Shown: piece by piece, positions 49,107 through 58,204 of the stretch
Layout of the letters: the number at the start of each line of letters is the position of its first letter
Position numbering within the stretch: position 1 is the first letter of the stretch
DNA from: Desulfobacter sp.
GTDB lineage: Bacteria; Desulfobacterota; Desulfobacteria; Desulfobacterales; Desulfobacteraceae
Length of the DNA: 64,000 nucleotides
Assembly: GCA_028768525.1 (NCBI GenBank)
Contig: CP054837.1
Span: forward strand, 3,220,001 to 3,284,000
Direction: 5' to 3'
The notes under the pieces: generated by a model
What the model was told of the DNA's origin: nothing
What the model saw: only the letters and a program-made list of their open reading frames with translations
Databases searched by the model: none
Position numbers and translations under genes: made by a program

Positions 49107-49712
49107 TTATTCCTGGCTGCCTCCTCCGGACATCAACCGGTTGATAAAGGGTGCAATATCATCAAGATCTACAACAGCATCCACACCTGCGGCAATGGCT
49201 GCCAGGGGCATGGCGTCGGCTTCGGCAGTATCCGGGGACTGGGCAATGGCAAATCCCCCGTGCCGGCGGACCGCGGTAATCCCCCTGGCCCCGTCTGTAT
49301 TGGCCCCGGTGAGGATGAGCCCGGCCAGGCCCTCCCCGAATGCTTCGGCTGCCGTTTCAAACAGCACGTCGATGGAGGGCCTTGAATACTGGACCCGCGC
49401 TTCCGTGGACAGGGCAAAGCTTAAGTCCTCTTCCACCAGAAGATGATAATTGGCCGGGGCAAAGTAAATGGTGCCTCTTTCCACCGGCATTTTATCTTCA
49501 GCCTCTTTTACCCTGAGGCGGCACAATTTGTCAAAGTGATGGATCAGAAAATCATCGGAATCCGGGCTCATGTGCTGGACAATGATGACGGGCGGTTCCA
49601 TGGCCGGGGAAAGGCGGGGCAGTATGGCGGACAGGGCCTTGAGCCCGCCGGCGGAGACGCCGACTGCCAGGGCCGTGTATTGGGTCCGGTATGGAGACTG
49701 GGAGGTGATCAT
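49107..49712 (-). CDS. cheB: CheB-type methylesterase without receiver domain
   Basis: A 201-residue catalytic CheB domain that removes methyl esters from (or deamidates) chemoreceptor glutamates. The catalytic triad is S20 (VGVSAGG), H47 (VQHMSP) and D140 (TGANTDGA). The usual N-terminal receiver domain is absent, so its control must come from elsewhere, perhaps the multi-receiver kinase in the same operon. Its start overlaps the cheR stop as ATGA. No chemoreceptor gene is in the window, and its target might be the kinase or a remote receptor. Confidence 0.92.
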   Translation of the reverse strand: MITSQSPYRTQYTALAVGVSAGGLKALSAILPRLSPAMEPPVIIVQHMSPDSDDFLIHHFDKLCRLRVKEAEDKMPVERGTIYFAPANYHLLVEEDLSFALSTEARVQYSRPSIDVLFETAAEAFGEGLAGLILTGANTDGARGITAVRRHGGFAIAQSPDTAEADAMPLAAIAAGVDAVVDLDDIAPFINRLMSGGGSQE

Positions 49713-50530
49713 CGTTTTTTTCTATAAATTTTTTCCTTTTTACAGACGACATCGAATTTATCGGCCATTTCCGTGAATTTCAGGCTTTCCTTGGAGCCCA
49801 GGCAGAGGTATCCCCCGGGGATCAGGCTGTCGTAAAAGAGTCTGAGGACATGGTTTTGCAGTTTTTTATTGAAATAGATGAGTACGTTCCTGCAAAAGAT
49901 CATATGCATTTCCCCGAAGACCCCGTCGGTGACCAGGTTGTGGGAGGAAAACAGAATTTTATCCCTGATGAACCGCCGGATGATGACATTTTCATTGTCC
50001 GCCGCGTAATAGTCTGAAAACTCTTTGGTCCCCCCGGCCTGCTGATAGTTGGTCGTATAGGTTTTCATCACATCCAGGGGGTAGATCCCGGCCTTTGCCT
50101 TTTCAAGGATCATCTCGTTGAAGTCCGTGGCGTAGACCTGGACCCGTTTTTTCATCTTTTCCTCTTCCAGGAGGATGGACATGGAGTAGACTTCCTGGCC
50201 GGCGGAGCAGCCTGCATGCCAGACTTTGATAAAGGAGTAGGTTTTAAGCCGGGGGATCAGCTCCTCCCTCACTTTTTTGTAAAACCAGGGGTCCCTGAAC
50301 ATCTCGGTCACGTTGATGGAAAGGTCCATGAGCAGGGTGTTGAAAAAATTTTCGTCGTAGAGGACCCGGCGGGTCATCTGGGAGAAATTGTCCAGGCTGC
50401 TCCGTTCCAGCCGGTTTCTCAGCCGCCGCTTGGTGTGGGCATTGGCATAGTCCTTGAAATTAAACCCGTACTTGAGGTGGATGGCCTCGAGGAGGAGCCG
50501 GATTTCTATGGCTTCATTGTCTTTTGTCAT
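49709..50530 (-). CDS. cheR: CheR-type protein-glutamate methyltransferase
   Basis: A SAM-dependent methyltransferase of 273 residues from the ATG at 50530, which overlaps the kinase stop as ATGA; a start four codons earlier is less likely. The N-domain contains YGFNFKDYANAHTKRRLRNRL, then NVTEMFRDPWFYKKV and the SAM-binding HAGCSAGQEVYS, DFNEMILEKA and FCRNVLIYF, all CheR hallmarks. Paired with cheB and a large hybrid kinase, it belongs to an alternative, non-flagellar-type adaptation or signalling set. Confidence 0.93.
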   Translation of the reverse strand: MTKDNEAIEIRLLLEAIHLKYGFNFKDYANAHTKRRLRNRLERSSLDNFSQMTRRVLYDENFFNTLLMDLSINVTEMFRDPWFYKKVREELIPRLKTYSFIKVWHAGCSAGQEVYSMSILLEEEKMKKRVQVYATDFNEMILEKAKAGIYPLDVMKTYTTNYQQAGGTKEFSDYYAADNENVIIRRFIRDKILFSSHNLVTDGVFGEMHMIFCRNVLIYFNKKLQNHVLRLFYDSLIPGGYLCLGSKESLKFTEMADKFDVVCKKEKIYRKKR

Positions 50531-53500
50531 GCGTAGAGCCATACCCTTAGCATTGAAATGAGTTTATCCGTATCCACAGGCTTGGCCAGGTAGTCGCTGG
50601 CGCCTGCGTCGATGCATTTGTTCCGGTCCCCCTTCATGGCCTTGGCGGTGAGGGCGATGATGGGAAGGGTTTTATGGGTTTTCCGGATCTCGGCCGTGGC
50701 CTCGTATCCGTCCATTTTGGGCATCATGATATCCATGAGGATGATGTCGATTTCCGGGTGGGCATTGGTTTGCTCCACCCCTTCCACCCCGTCCCGGGCG
50801 ATGATGACGTTCATGTTCTTTTCTTCCAGCACCGAGCTGAGGGCAAAGACATTGCGCATGTCGTCGTCCACCAGGAGAACGGTTTTGTCGGCCAGGACCT
50901 TTTCCCTGCCGTGGACCATCTTGAGCATTTTCTGTTTTTCCTTGGGCAGGTCCGCCTCCACCCGGTGGAGGAAGAGTGCGGATTCTTCCAGGAGCCGTTC
51001 CGGGGATTTCACCCCTTTGATGATGATGCTTTCCGTGTATTGGCGAAGCTGACGGTCCTCCTCTTCTGTCAGTTCCCGGCCCGTGTAGACGATCACCGGT
51101 ATGCCGGCGCAGGCCGGGTCCTGGCGGATCTGATCCAGCAGATCGAATCCGGACATGTCCCCCAGCCCCAGATCCAGGATCATGCAGTCGTAATGGCCCG
51201 AGGTCAGGGCCTCAAAGGCCTGGGCGCCAGTGGGAACGATATCGGTTTCAACGTCTCCGTTGCCGATGAGGTCCCGGATACTCTGGGACTGTACCTCGTC
51301 GTCCTCCACCACCAGAAGCTTGCGCACCGGCCGGGTGATGATGTTTTCGATTTTGGAAAAGGTGTCTTCCACCTTTTCCAGGGTCACCGGCTTGGTGAGG
51401 AAGCCCACGGCGCCCATGCGCATGGCATCCATGGAGGCGTCGGCGGCGGACATGAAATGGACCGGGATGTGGCGCAGTTCGGTGTTGGCCTTGAGCCGTT
51501 CCAGGACAGTCCATCCGTCAATGCCGGGCAGGCCGATGTCCAGCATAATGGCGCTGGGCCTGTAATAGTCGGCAAAATGAAGTCCGGTTTCCCCGTCATC
51601 GGCAATGATGCACTTAAAATCCCGCTCCCTGGCGAAATCCCTCATGATCTTGGCGGAACTGGGATCATCTTCAATGATCAGCAGGCTCTTGTCCGACGGG
51701 GCCGTCTCTTTTCTGTCATCCGGCACAAAATCCCGGATGACCGGGGGGGCCGGCGTCGGGGCTGTCTGGGGGGCCGGCGTCGGGGCTGTCTGGGGGGCCG
51801 GCGTCGGGGGCGTTGCCTGGTCCGTTGCCTGGTCCGTTGCCTGGGCAGGGGCCGCCTGGGCTGCGGGCTGCGGCGGAGCCTGGGCCGGTGCCTCCTGGTC
51901 CCCGGTTTTTTCTATCCGTTCCGGAATGACCACGGTGAATACGGACCCCTTGCCCGGTTCGCTGTCCAGGGTGATGAATCCGCCCAGAAGTTTGGACAGC
52001 TCTCTGGAAATGGACAGCCCCAGGCCCGTGCCCCCGTATTTTCTGGAGGTGCTGCCGTCGGCCTGCTGGAAGGCTTCAAAGATCACGGCCTGCTGCTCCT
52101 TGGGGATGCCGATCCCGGAATCTTCAACGGCAAAGGCAAGGGCGGTCTCCGGGTCCAGGCCATGGGGGCTGCACAGGTCTGCTGCCGGCCGGGATATGGC
52201 CAGGCTGACCCGGCCCTTGTCCGTGAATTTAAAGGCGTTGGTCAGCAGGTTCCTTAAAACCTGCTGGAGGCGCAAAGGATCGGTGTACATGGTGTGTTCC
52301 ACGGATACGGATCCGTGGGTGTTGATGGTGAAATCAATCTCCTGGTCTTCGGCCAGGTTCCTGAAAATCCGCTCCAGGTCGGCAATCAGGGTCTGCAGGG
52401 GCAGGTCCTCGGGCATGAGTTCCACCTTGCCTGCCTCCACCTTGGAGAGATCCAGGATTTCGTTGATCAGGGTGAGCAGGTCCTCTCCGGAGGAGTGGAT
52501 GGCCCGGGCCGATTCGATCTGCTTTTCGGTGAGGGTGTTGTCCTTGTTCCCTGACAGGAGCTGGGAGAGGATGAGGATGCTGTTCAGGGGGGTTCTCAGC
52601 TCATGGGACATATTGGCCAGGAATTCGGATTTGTATTTACTGGCGATTTCCAGCTCTTCGGCCTTGCTCTGGATGGATTCCTGGGCTTCCAGGAGTTCGA
52701 TATTCTTGGCGTTGATGCTATCCTTCTGCTCCTCCAGGGCATGGGCCTGCTCCTCAAGCTCTTCGTTGGTGACCTGGAGTTCCTCGTGCTGGGACTGGAG
52801 TTCGGCCTCGGATTCCTTGAGGGCCCGGGTCTGTTCTTCCAGCTCTTCGTTGACCACTCTCAATTCCTCCTGCTGGGCCTGGAGTTCCGCCTGGGATTCC
52901 TTGAGGGCATTGGTCTGTTCTTCCAGGGTTTTATTCTTTTGGGCCAGTTCCTTCTGGCTGTCCTGGGCTTCCTGGAGGAGATGGTTGATGGTCCGGCGGG
53001 ATTTGGCTGTATTCAGGAGGATGGCTGAACTTTTTGTGATCTGCTCAATGTAGCTTTTTGCCAGGTCGGTGAATTGGGTCTGGGCGCCCAGGAGCACCAC
53101 CCCCAGGCAGTCGTTTTCATAGACCAGGGGGACGACCATGTAGGCTTTGGCCGGCTTCTCTCCGGCCCCGTAATTGATTGGGGGGGCCTCAGAGTCCACG
53201 TCGGTGAACATGATAATTTCCTTCTCCAGGGCGGCCTGGCCCACCAGGCCTTCTCCGGGTTTCAGTTTGTTGAAGTTGCCCCGGCGGTCGGAAAATGCGT
53301 AGGAGGCATAGAGATGGAGGCGGTCCTGGTCAAATACATAAAGGGCGCCCAGGTCCGCTCCGGTGTGTTTGGAGATATAGGTGACGAACCGCCGGCCCAG
53401 TTCCCTTTCGTCCAGTTCGCCCCGCAGGGTGCGGTCCAGGCCTTCCTTTCCCTGTTTGAGCCAGTCCGAATCCCTGAGGGTGCCGGCCATGTGGTTCAGG

Positions 53501-54672
53501 GCGCCGGCCAGCTTGCCCAGTTCATCCCGCTGCCGGATCTCTATGGCGGTGTTGAAATTGCCCCGTGCAATGTCCTGGGCAAAGGCGACACCTTTGATGA
53601 TGGGATTGGAAATGGTCCGGGCAATGAAGTAGGCACAGGTCCCGATGAGGGCCATGAGCACAATGGAAAGGCCCATGGTTTTGCCCAGAATTTTTCTGAC
53701 CGTATTTTCCACCTCATATTTGTCTATTTTTGAAATCAGGTACCAGTTCAGCCCTTGGATATTCAGTTTTTTGTAGGCGGCCAGAACGCTGTTGCCGGCG
53801 GAGTCCGCGTAAATCCCTGCGCCGCCTTCAAGTCCCGACTCAGCGGCATCTGTCCAGTAATCCAGCACTTTGTCCAGGCTGAAGCCCAGGACATAGGCGC
53901 CGTCGCCCATGGTTTTCAGGGCGCTTCTCAATTCAAATGTTTTTTCAAGGAGGTTGTATTCAAGGAGATAGGATTCACCGGTGGTGCCCAGGCCTTTTCT
54001 GGATTCCATGAATTTTTCGATGAAGTCCGGTGCCAGTTTTGCCACCACAATGGAGACCATCCGGCCGTCGGCATCAATCACCGGTTCGGCAAAAAAGGCC
54101 GTTTCCCTGCCCCTGTCCGGCTCAAAGGGGTGGAAATCCAGTACCACCCCATGGTCTGTGGTCAGAATCGATTTATAGGCCAGGGCAAGCCGGGTGCCGG
54201 ACCAGGAGGACTGGTTCATCCGCTGGCCGATGATATTCTGGTCATTCAGCGCAAAAAGAATGCGTCCGTAGTCCCGGCCGATGATGAGGAGGTCCGTGCA
54301 TCCGAATGCGTCTGAAAAACGCTGGAGGTGGTCCAGGTTCTCTTCGATGGTGGTTTTATACACCCTTGAAATGAAATCAGGCGAAACCCCTTTCCGGTCA
54401 TGGTAGCGGATGAGGTTCTGGCTCATGGAGAGCATCTGGTTGCTCCTGGCCAGACGCTTAAGCTCGCCGAACCGTTCCTGAAACACGGCTTCGATATAGG
54501 CGCTTCTCAGGGTCTGCACAGCTTCCATCTGGCTGAAGGACTTTTCCATTAAGGCGTCCGTGGCCAGGGTGGAGGCGTAGTATCCGGTGATGATGAGGGG
54601 GAGGATGCCGGTCAGTATGAAGGCGAGGACCAGTTTGGGGCGGATGGGCATGTTATTGAGCTTTGACAGCAT
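50527..54672 (-). CDS. Membrane hybrid histidine kinase with three receiver domains
   Basis: A 1381-residue kinase. In order: TM1 (about 13-35), periplasmic Cache-type sensor (to about 330), TM2 (335-355), HAMP (355-408), GAF (420-560), coiled coil (580-675) made of near-repeats of EEQTxALKESxAELQ, HisKA with H690 in FLANMSHELRTPL, HATPase (DSGIGIPKEQQ, GGTGLGLSIS), a Pro/Ala/Gln/Thr linker (about 941-976), then receivers at about 993-1110 (LLIIEDD, IMLDIGLPGIDG), 1116-1235 (KLLVVEDD, MILDLGLGDMSG) and 1262-1380 (VLLVDDD, ILMDIMMPKMDG). All three keep their phospho-Asp. It is the first gene of an operon with cheR, cheB and a GGDEF protein, coupled by ATGA overlaps. Confidence 0.92.
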   Translation of the reverse strand: MLSKLNNMPIRPKLVLAFILTGILPLIITGYYASTLATDALMEKSFSQMEAVQTLRSAYIEAVFQERFGELKRLARSNQMLSMSQNLIRYHDRKGVSPDFISRVYKTTIEENLDHLQRFSDAFGCTDLLIIGRDYGRILFALNDQNIIGQRMNQSSWSGTRLALAYKSILTTDHGVVLDFHPFEPDRGRETAFFAEPVIDADGRMVSIVVAKLAPDFIEKFMESRKGLGTTGESYLLEYNLLEKTFELRSALKTMGDGAYVLGFSLDKVLDYWTDAAESGLEGGAGIYADSAGNSVLAAYKKLNIQGLNWYLISKIDKYEVENTVRKILGKTMGLSIVLMALIGTCAYFIARTISNPIIKGVAFAQDIARGNFNTAIEIRQRDELGKLAGALNHMAGTLRDSDWLKQGKEGLDRTLRGELDERELGRRFVTYISKHTGADLGALYVFDQDRLHLYASYAFSDRRGNFNKLKPGEGLVGQAALEKEIIMFTDVDSEAPPINYGAGEKPAKAYMVVPLVYENDCLGVVLLGAQTQFTDLAKSYIEQITKSSAILLNTAKSRRTINHLLQEAQDSQKELAQKNKTLEEQTNALKESQAELQAQQEELRVVNEELEEQTRALKESEAELQSQHEELQVTNEELEEQAHALEEQKDSINAKNIELLEAQESIQSKAEELEIASKYKSEFLANMSHELRTPLNSILILSQLLSGNKDNTLTEKQIESARAIHSSGEDLLTLINEILDLSKVEAGKVELMPEDLPLQTLIADLERIFRNLAEDQEIDFTINTHGSVSVEHTMYTDPLRLQQVLRNLLTNAFKFTDKGRVSLAISRPAADLCSPHGLDPETALAFAVEDSGIGIPKEQQAVIFEAFQQADGSTSRKYGGTGLGLSISRELSKLLGGFITLDSEPGKGSVFTVVIPERIEKTGDQEAPAQAPPQPAAQAAPAQATDQATDQATPPTPAPQTAPTPAPQTAPTPAPPVIRDFVPDDRKETAPSDKSLLIIEDDPSSAKIMRDFARERDFKCIIADDGETGLHFADYYRPSAIMLDIGLPGIDGWTVLERLKANTELRHIPVHFMSAADASMDAMRMGAVGFLTKPVTLEKVEDTFSKIENIITRPVRKLLVVEDDEVQSQSIRDLIGNGDVETDIVPTGAQAFEALTSGHYDCMILDLGLGDMSGFDLLDQIRQDPACAGIPVIVYTGRELTEEEDRQLRQYTESIIIKGVKSPERLLEESALFLHRVEADLPKEKQKMLKMVHGREKVLADKTVLLVDDDMRNVFALSSVLEEKNMNVIIARDGVEGVEQTNAHPEIDIILMDIMMPKMDGYEATAEIRKTHKTLPIIALTAKAMKGDRNKCIDAGASDYLAKPVDTDKLISMLRVWLYA
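51747..51844. repeat. Tandem coding repeats in the kinase linker
   Basis: A 24-bp unit (2.6 copies, 51747-51809) encodes the 8-residue step APTPAPQT, and next to it a 12-bp unit (2.7 copies, 51812-51844) encodes ATDQ. They lie in the flexible linker between the kinase core and the first receiver, where length change would be tolerated. Confidence 0.75.
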
Positions 54673-54904
54673 GTGGATATCCTTAAATTCAATTGCACTA
54701 TTGGTATCGGCCGCAAAAACCTAGGAAACATAACACAAAATATTCAGGAAATACAAGCAATCAAAGCGGGGCAGGGGGATATGGGAACACCGGTCCCCCG
54801 GCCCCTGGCGCAGGGTCATTCATGCCGCCTTGGCAGGAGATATGGCTGGCTCCGGATGGCAGGGGGGAGGACCCTGGTGGGTGTGCCGGATCATATATAT
54901 AGAC

Positions 54905-54922
54905 TGGTAATAAATATTACCA
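54905..54922. promoter_or_regulatory. Palindrome UAS1 upstream of ald
   Basis: TGGTAATAAATATTACCA, a perfect 18-bp palindrome about 240 bases before the probable -24/-12 promoter. Shares GGTAAT-N4-ATTACC with UAS2, with centres 87 bases apart. Confidence 0.55.
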
Positions 54923-54992
54923 ATGGTTGGTTTCGTTACAAGCCTCTGAATGCCCTTTGAGTACTTGAAAAAATTGAATAAAATAATAAAAC

Positions 54993-55008
54993 GGTAATTA
55001 AAATTACC
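54993..55008. promoter_or_regulatory. Palindrome UAS2 upstream of ald
   Basis: GGTAATTAAAATTACC, a perfect 16-bp palindrome and close copy of UAS1. About 155 bases before the candidate sigma-54 promoter, a typical enhancer distance for an AAA-type activator such as the one encoded downstream of ald. Confidence 0.55.
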
Positions 55009-55162
55009 AGTTTTCTGCCATGGCAGGCCGGCTGGATCGGCCCCGCCGCGGGGAATACGGTCAGTTTTTCATTGGGGAGGTGTTTGTAATTAACTGAAAT
55101 TAAAGATTAAATCAATTTCTTTTCGAGGGGCGGTGTGGGAAAACTGCCCTTTTTGGCGGGCC

Positions 55163-55178
55163 CGGCCTGCTCTTTGCA
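55163..55178 (+). promoter_or_regulatory. Candidate sigma-54 promoter of ald
   Basis: CGGCCTGCTCTTTGCA keeps GGC at -24 and TTGCA at -12 with the required spacing of 12 between the GG and GC pairs; the consensus is TGGCAC-N5-TTGCA. Transcription would start near 55190, 60 bases before the ald ATG. Confidence 0.45.
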
Positions 55179-55252
55179 CTCTTTAAGTCGGCATTAAAGG
55201 CGTCCACCCGTTCCGGGCGGCATAAAGTGAAATCAGAACAAGGAGAAAAAAC

Positions 55253-56365
55253 ATGCGTGTAGGTATTTTAAAAGAAATCAAAGTACTGGAAAAAAGAGTA
55301 TGTATGACCCCTGCCGGCGTTATCGCCATGAAACAGAACGGCCATGAGGTAATGGTTGAAAAAGATGCCGGTGCCGGCGCCGGGTTTCCCGACTCCGAAT
55401 ACATTGCTGCCGGTGCCGCCATCGCGGATACCCCTGCACAGGTTTTTGCCGAGTGTGACATGGTCATGCACGTGAAGGAACCCCAGCCTTCTGAATACGA
55501 TATGATCCGCGAAGACCAGATTGTTTTTACTTACCTTCACCTGGCGGCCGACGAACAGCAGACCCATGGCCTGATCAAATCCAACGCCGTCTGCATCGCC
55601 TACGAAACCATTGAAAAAGACAATGGGTCCCTGCCCCTGCTGGTGCCCATGTCCGAAGTCGCCGGCCGCATGGCCACCCAGGAAGCCGCCAAATACCTTG
55701 AAATGCCCCAGGGGGGCATGGGCGTTCTTCTGGGCGGGGTCACCGGCGTCGAGCCCGCCACTGTGGTGGTCATCGGCGGCGGTGTGGTTGGGATCAATGC
55801 GGCCAAGATGGCCTGCGGCCTGGGCGCAAAAGTCTATATTCTGGATACCAACCTGGAACGGCTGGCCTACCTTGACGACGTCATGCCCGCCAACTGCTTC
55901 CCTGTCATGTCCAACCCCGCCATCCTGGCTGAACTGGTCGCCAAGGCCGATGCCGTCATCGGCGCCGTCCTGGTTGCCGGCGCAAAGGCGCCCAAGCTGC
56001 TCACCCGTGAAATGCTCAAGACCATGAAAAAAGGCTCTGTTATTGTGGACGTTGCCATTGACCAGGGCGGCTGCTTTGAAACCTCCCGGGCCACCACCCA
56101 CGCGGAACCGGTTTACGAGGAAGAGGGCGTTATCCACTATTGTGTGGCCAACATGCCCGGTGCCGTTGCCAGGACCTCCACCCGGGCCCTGACCAATGCC
56201 ACCCTTCCCTATGCCATTGAAATTGCAAACAAGGGCTGGAAAAAAGCCATGCAGGACAATAAGGAAATCAAACTGGGCGCCAACGTCATTAATGGCAAGA
56301 TCGTATACAAGGCCGTTGCAGAGGCCTTTGACCTTGAGTACACCCCCGTTGAAAACTTCCTTTAG
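55253..56365 (+). CDS. ald: Alanine dehydrogenase
   Basis: NAD-dependent, reversible deamination of L-alanine to pyruvate and ammonia. It is 370 residues, the normal length. The substrate residues match known enzymes in type and position: R15, K75 (MHVKEPQP), H96 (YLHLAADE), and the Rossmann motif VIGGGVVGINAAKMACGLGA with a following D (ILDTNLERL). AAGGAG lies before the ATG. The 580-base upstream gap with palindromes and a sigma-54-like promoter indicates tight control, and the next gene encodes an ACT-domain sigma-54-type regulator. In sulfate reducers it allows growth on alanine or nitrogen assimilation. Confidence 0.96.
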   Translation: MRVGILKEIKVLEKRVCMTPAGVIAMKQNGHEVMVEKDAGAGAGFPDSEYIAAGAAIADTPAQVFAECDMVMHVKEPQPSEYDMIREDQIVFTYLHLAADEQQTHGLIKSNAVCIAYETIEKDNGSLPLLVPMSEVAGRMATQEAAKYLEMPQGGMGVLLGGVTGVEPATVVVIGGGVVGINAAKMACGLGAKVYILDTNLERLAYLDDVMPANCFPVMSNPAILAELVAKADAVIGAVLVAGAKAPKLLTREMLKTMKKGSVIVDVAIDQGGCFETSRATTHAEPVYEEEGVIHYCVANMPGAVARTSTRALTNATLPYAIEIANKGWKKAMQDNKEIKLGANVINGKIVYKAVAEAFDLEYTPVENFL

Positions 56366-56403
56366 ATTGTTTGACGGCGGTATCTGCCGCTCCTGAATAA
56401 AAA

Positions 56404-56446
56404 AGCGCCCGGTACAGTCCTTTCGTGCCGGGCGTTTGCTTTTTTT
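56404..56446 (+). terminator. Strong intrinsic terminator after ald
   Basis: CGCCCGGTAC / GTGCCGGGCG (ten pairs, one G-U) with a nine-base loop, extended by AAAAG/C-TTT flanks and followed by TTTGCTTTTTTT. It starts 38 bases past the ald stop. Confidence 0.88.
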
Positions 56447-56592
56447 GTCTTTGTTTTAAAATCCGGTATCCGTTCCGGATAAATTTTTTTTCCAATATTT
56501 GACTAATCCCTTTAAATCCTTTAGTTCCTTAATAATTGCCCTGCCGGCCTCTGCCGGGGGAAGACTGTGCTGCCGCCCGAAAGGAAAACCGG

Positions 56593-58182
56593 ATGAAGCT
56601 CAAACTCAGGCTCCGCTACAAGGACCGCATCGGCATTGTGGCCGATGTTTCCCAGATCGTTGCCGCCAGCGGATTAAACATCGTGTTTATGGAGGTGGTC
56701 CGAAAGGACGACACCGCCGTTGTATTCATGGAAATTGAAGGCCGGCTGCTCCAGGATGAACTGGATACGGTGATAGAGGGCCTCAAGGGTACAGCGAATT
56801 TCCAGGAGGTCAATTTAATCGACACCCTGCCCCAGGAAGAGCGGGAGGACCGGTTCCGGGTGGTGCTGGACAATATCAGCGACGGGGTGATTTCCATAGA
56901 CCGGGAGGGACGGATCACCACCATCAACAAGGTCGCGGCCCAGGTGTACAACCTTTCCCCCGATCAGGTCATCGGGCGGAATATACGGGATATCGACCTG
57001 CCCCAGTACGCCATACTGGAGAGTCTGGAAGGCCAGAGCCTGAAAAACGTCAAGCAGAACCTGATCACCTCCCAGGGCAGGTATCAGTATATCTCCACCT
57101 GCCGCCCCTTGCGGGACTCCTCGGGCATGATCGTCGGCGCAGTGGAAATTGCAAAGGACATGCATGAAATCAAGAAAATGGCCAAAAGCTTTTCCGAACC
57201 CGCCCAGATCGGCTTCAGCGACATTATCGGTAAAAATTCCGTGATCAAGGCCGCCATCACCTTTGCCCAGAAGGTGGCCGTCACCGGTGCGCCCATTGCC
57301 ATCCGGGGCGCTTCGGGCACGGGCAAGGAATTGTTCGCCCGGGCCATCCACACGGCGAGCCGGCGGTCGGGCAGCTTTGTGCCCATCAATTGCGCCGCCC
57401 TTCCCGATCCCCTCTTGGAAAGCGAACTCTTCGGATATGAAAGCGGCACCTTTACCGGGGGCAAAAAAGAGGGCAAGGCCGGATTGTTTGAGACGGCCCG
57501 GGAGGGCACGGTATTCCTGGATGAAATTGCGGACATGTCCCTGGCCTCCCAGGCCAAGCTGCTCCGCCTGATCCAGGAGGGGGCGGTGCGCCGGGTGGGG
57601 GGATCAAAGGAAATCCCCATCAACGCAAGGATCATCACGGCCACCAACAAGAACCTTGAGCAGCGGGTGGAGGACAAGAAATTCCGCAAGGATTTATACT
57701 ACCGCATCTCTGTGCTGCCCATCCACATCCCCCCCCTGAGCCAGCGGCTGGATGATATCCCCCTGCTGGTGGAGCATTTCCTTTTTACCCTGACCTCCAG
57801 GCTGGAAAAGCAGATGCCCGGCCTCACCGCCTCTGCCTACGACAAGTTGAAACAGCACCTCTGGCCGGGCAATATCAGGGAACTTAAAAATGTGGTGGAA
57901 CGGGCCGCCATATTGAGCGAAGGCCGTTCAATCGATGTGGACAGCATCCTTTTCAGCCATGAGATGCCCCACAGCGCGATTCCCATGAACCACAGCCCGG
58001 CCCTGACCCAGTCCTCCCTCAAGTCCCAGGTGGGTGAACTGGAGAAAAAAATCATTGTCAGTGCACTCAAGACCCATCACACCATCCGCCAGGCCGCCCG
58101 GGTGCTCCAGATTTCCCATCCGGCCCTGCTGAATAAAATGAAGAAATACAAGATTCGGAAAACCACCCGCATCCGGTCCTGA
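56593..58182 (+). CDS. TyrR-like regulator: ACT, PAS, AAA+ sigma-54 activator, Fis-type HTH
   Basis: A 529-residue enhancer-binding protein from the ATG at 56593, which has AAGGA upstream; a longer start 19 codons earlier has none. Residues 1-75 are an ACT domain (KDRIGIVADVSQIVAASGLN), 85-190 PAS (LDNISDGVISIDREGRI), 205-450 AAA+ with Walker A GASGTGKELFARA and Walker B TVFLDEIADM, and 480-529 a Fis-type helix-turn-helix. The sigma-54 contact loop reads GTFTGG instead of GAFTGA; the central FTG is kept. TyrR senses aromatic amino acids; an ACT domain here suggests an amino-acid ligand, and ald next door suggests alanine or a related signal. Confidence 0.9.
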   Translation: MKLKLRLRYKDRIGIVADVSQIVAASGLNIVFMEVVRKDDTAVVFMEIEGRLLQDELDTVIEGLKGTANFQEVNLIDTLPQEEREDRFRVVLDNISDGVISIDREGRITTINKVAAQVYNLSPDQVIGRNIRDIDLPQYAILESLEGQSLKNVKQNLITSQGRYQYISTCRPLRDSSGMIVGAVEIAKDMHEIKKMAKSFSEPAQIGFSDIIGKNSVIKAAITFAQKVAVTGAPIAIRGASGTGKELFARAIHTASRRSGSFVPINCAALPDPLLESELFGYESGTFTGGKKEGKAGLFETAREGTVFLDEIADMSLASQAKLLRLIQEGAVRRVGGSKEIPINARIITATNKNLEQRVEDKKFRKDLYYRISVLPIHIPPLSQRLDDIPLLVEHFLFTLTSRLEKQMPGLTASAYDKLKQHLWPGNIRELKNVVERAAILSEGRSIDVDSILFSHEMPHSAIPMNHSPALTQSSLKSQVGELEKKIIVSALKTHHTIRQAARVLQISHPALLNKMKKYKIRKTTRIRS

Positions 58183-58204
58183 AACCGGGCAACGGCCTGC
58201 CGCC

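Larger units (their letters stand above)
54673..55252. other. Long regulatory gap between the kinase operon and ald
   Basis: 580 bases with no supported gene. A 95-codon open frame at 54673 has no ribosome site or recognisable sequence. The gap holds two related palindromes, a CTGCCATGGCAG palindrome near 55016 and a probable sigma-54 promoter, all annotated separately except the last palindrome. Confidence 0.55.

Noticed and set aside
51747..51844. Possible CRISPR-like or intergenic satellite repeat
   Set aside because: Contiguous copies without spacers, inside a coding linker and in frame.
50674..52257. Antisense open frame (527 codons) opposite the hybrid kinase
   Set aside because: Low-complexity Gly/His/Val-rich translation with no motif; the kinase strand is well supported.
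54673..54960. 95-codon frame after the kinase start
   Set aside because: No ribosome site, no recognisable sequence, overlaps probable regulatory DNA.
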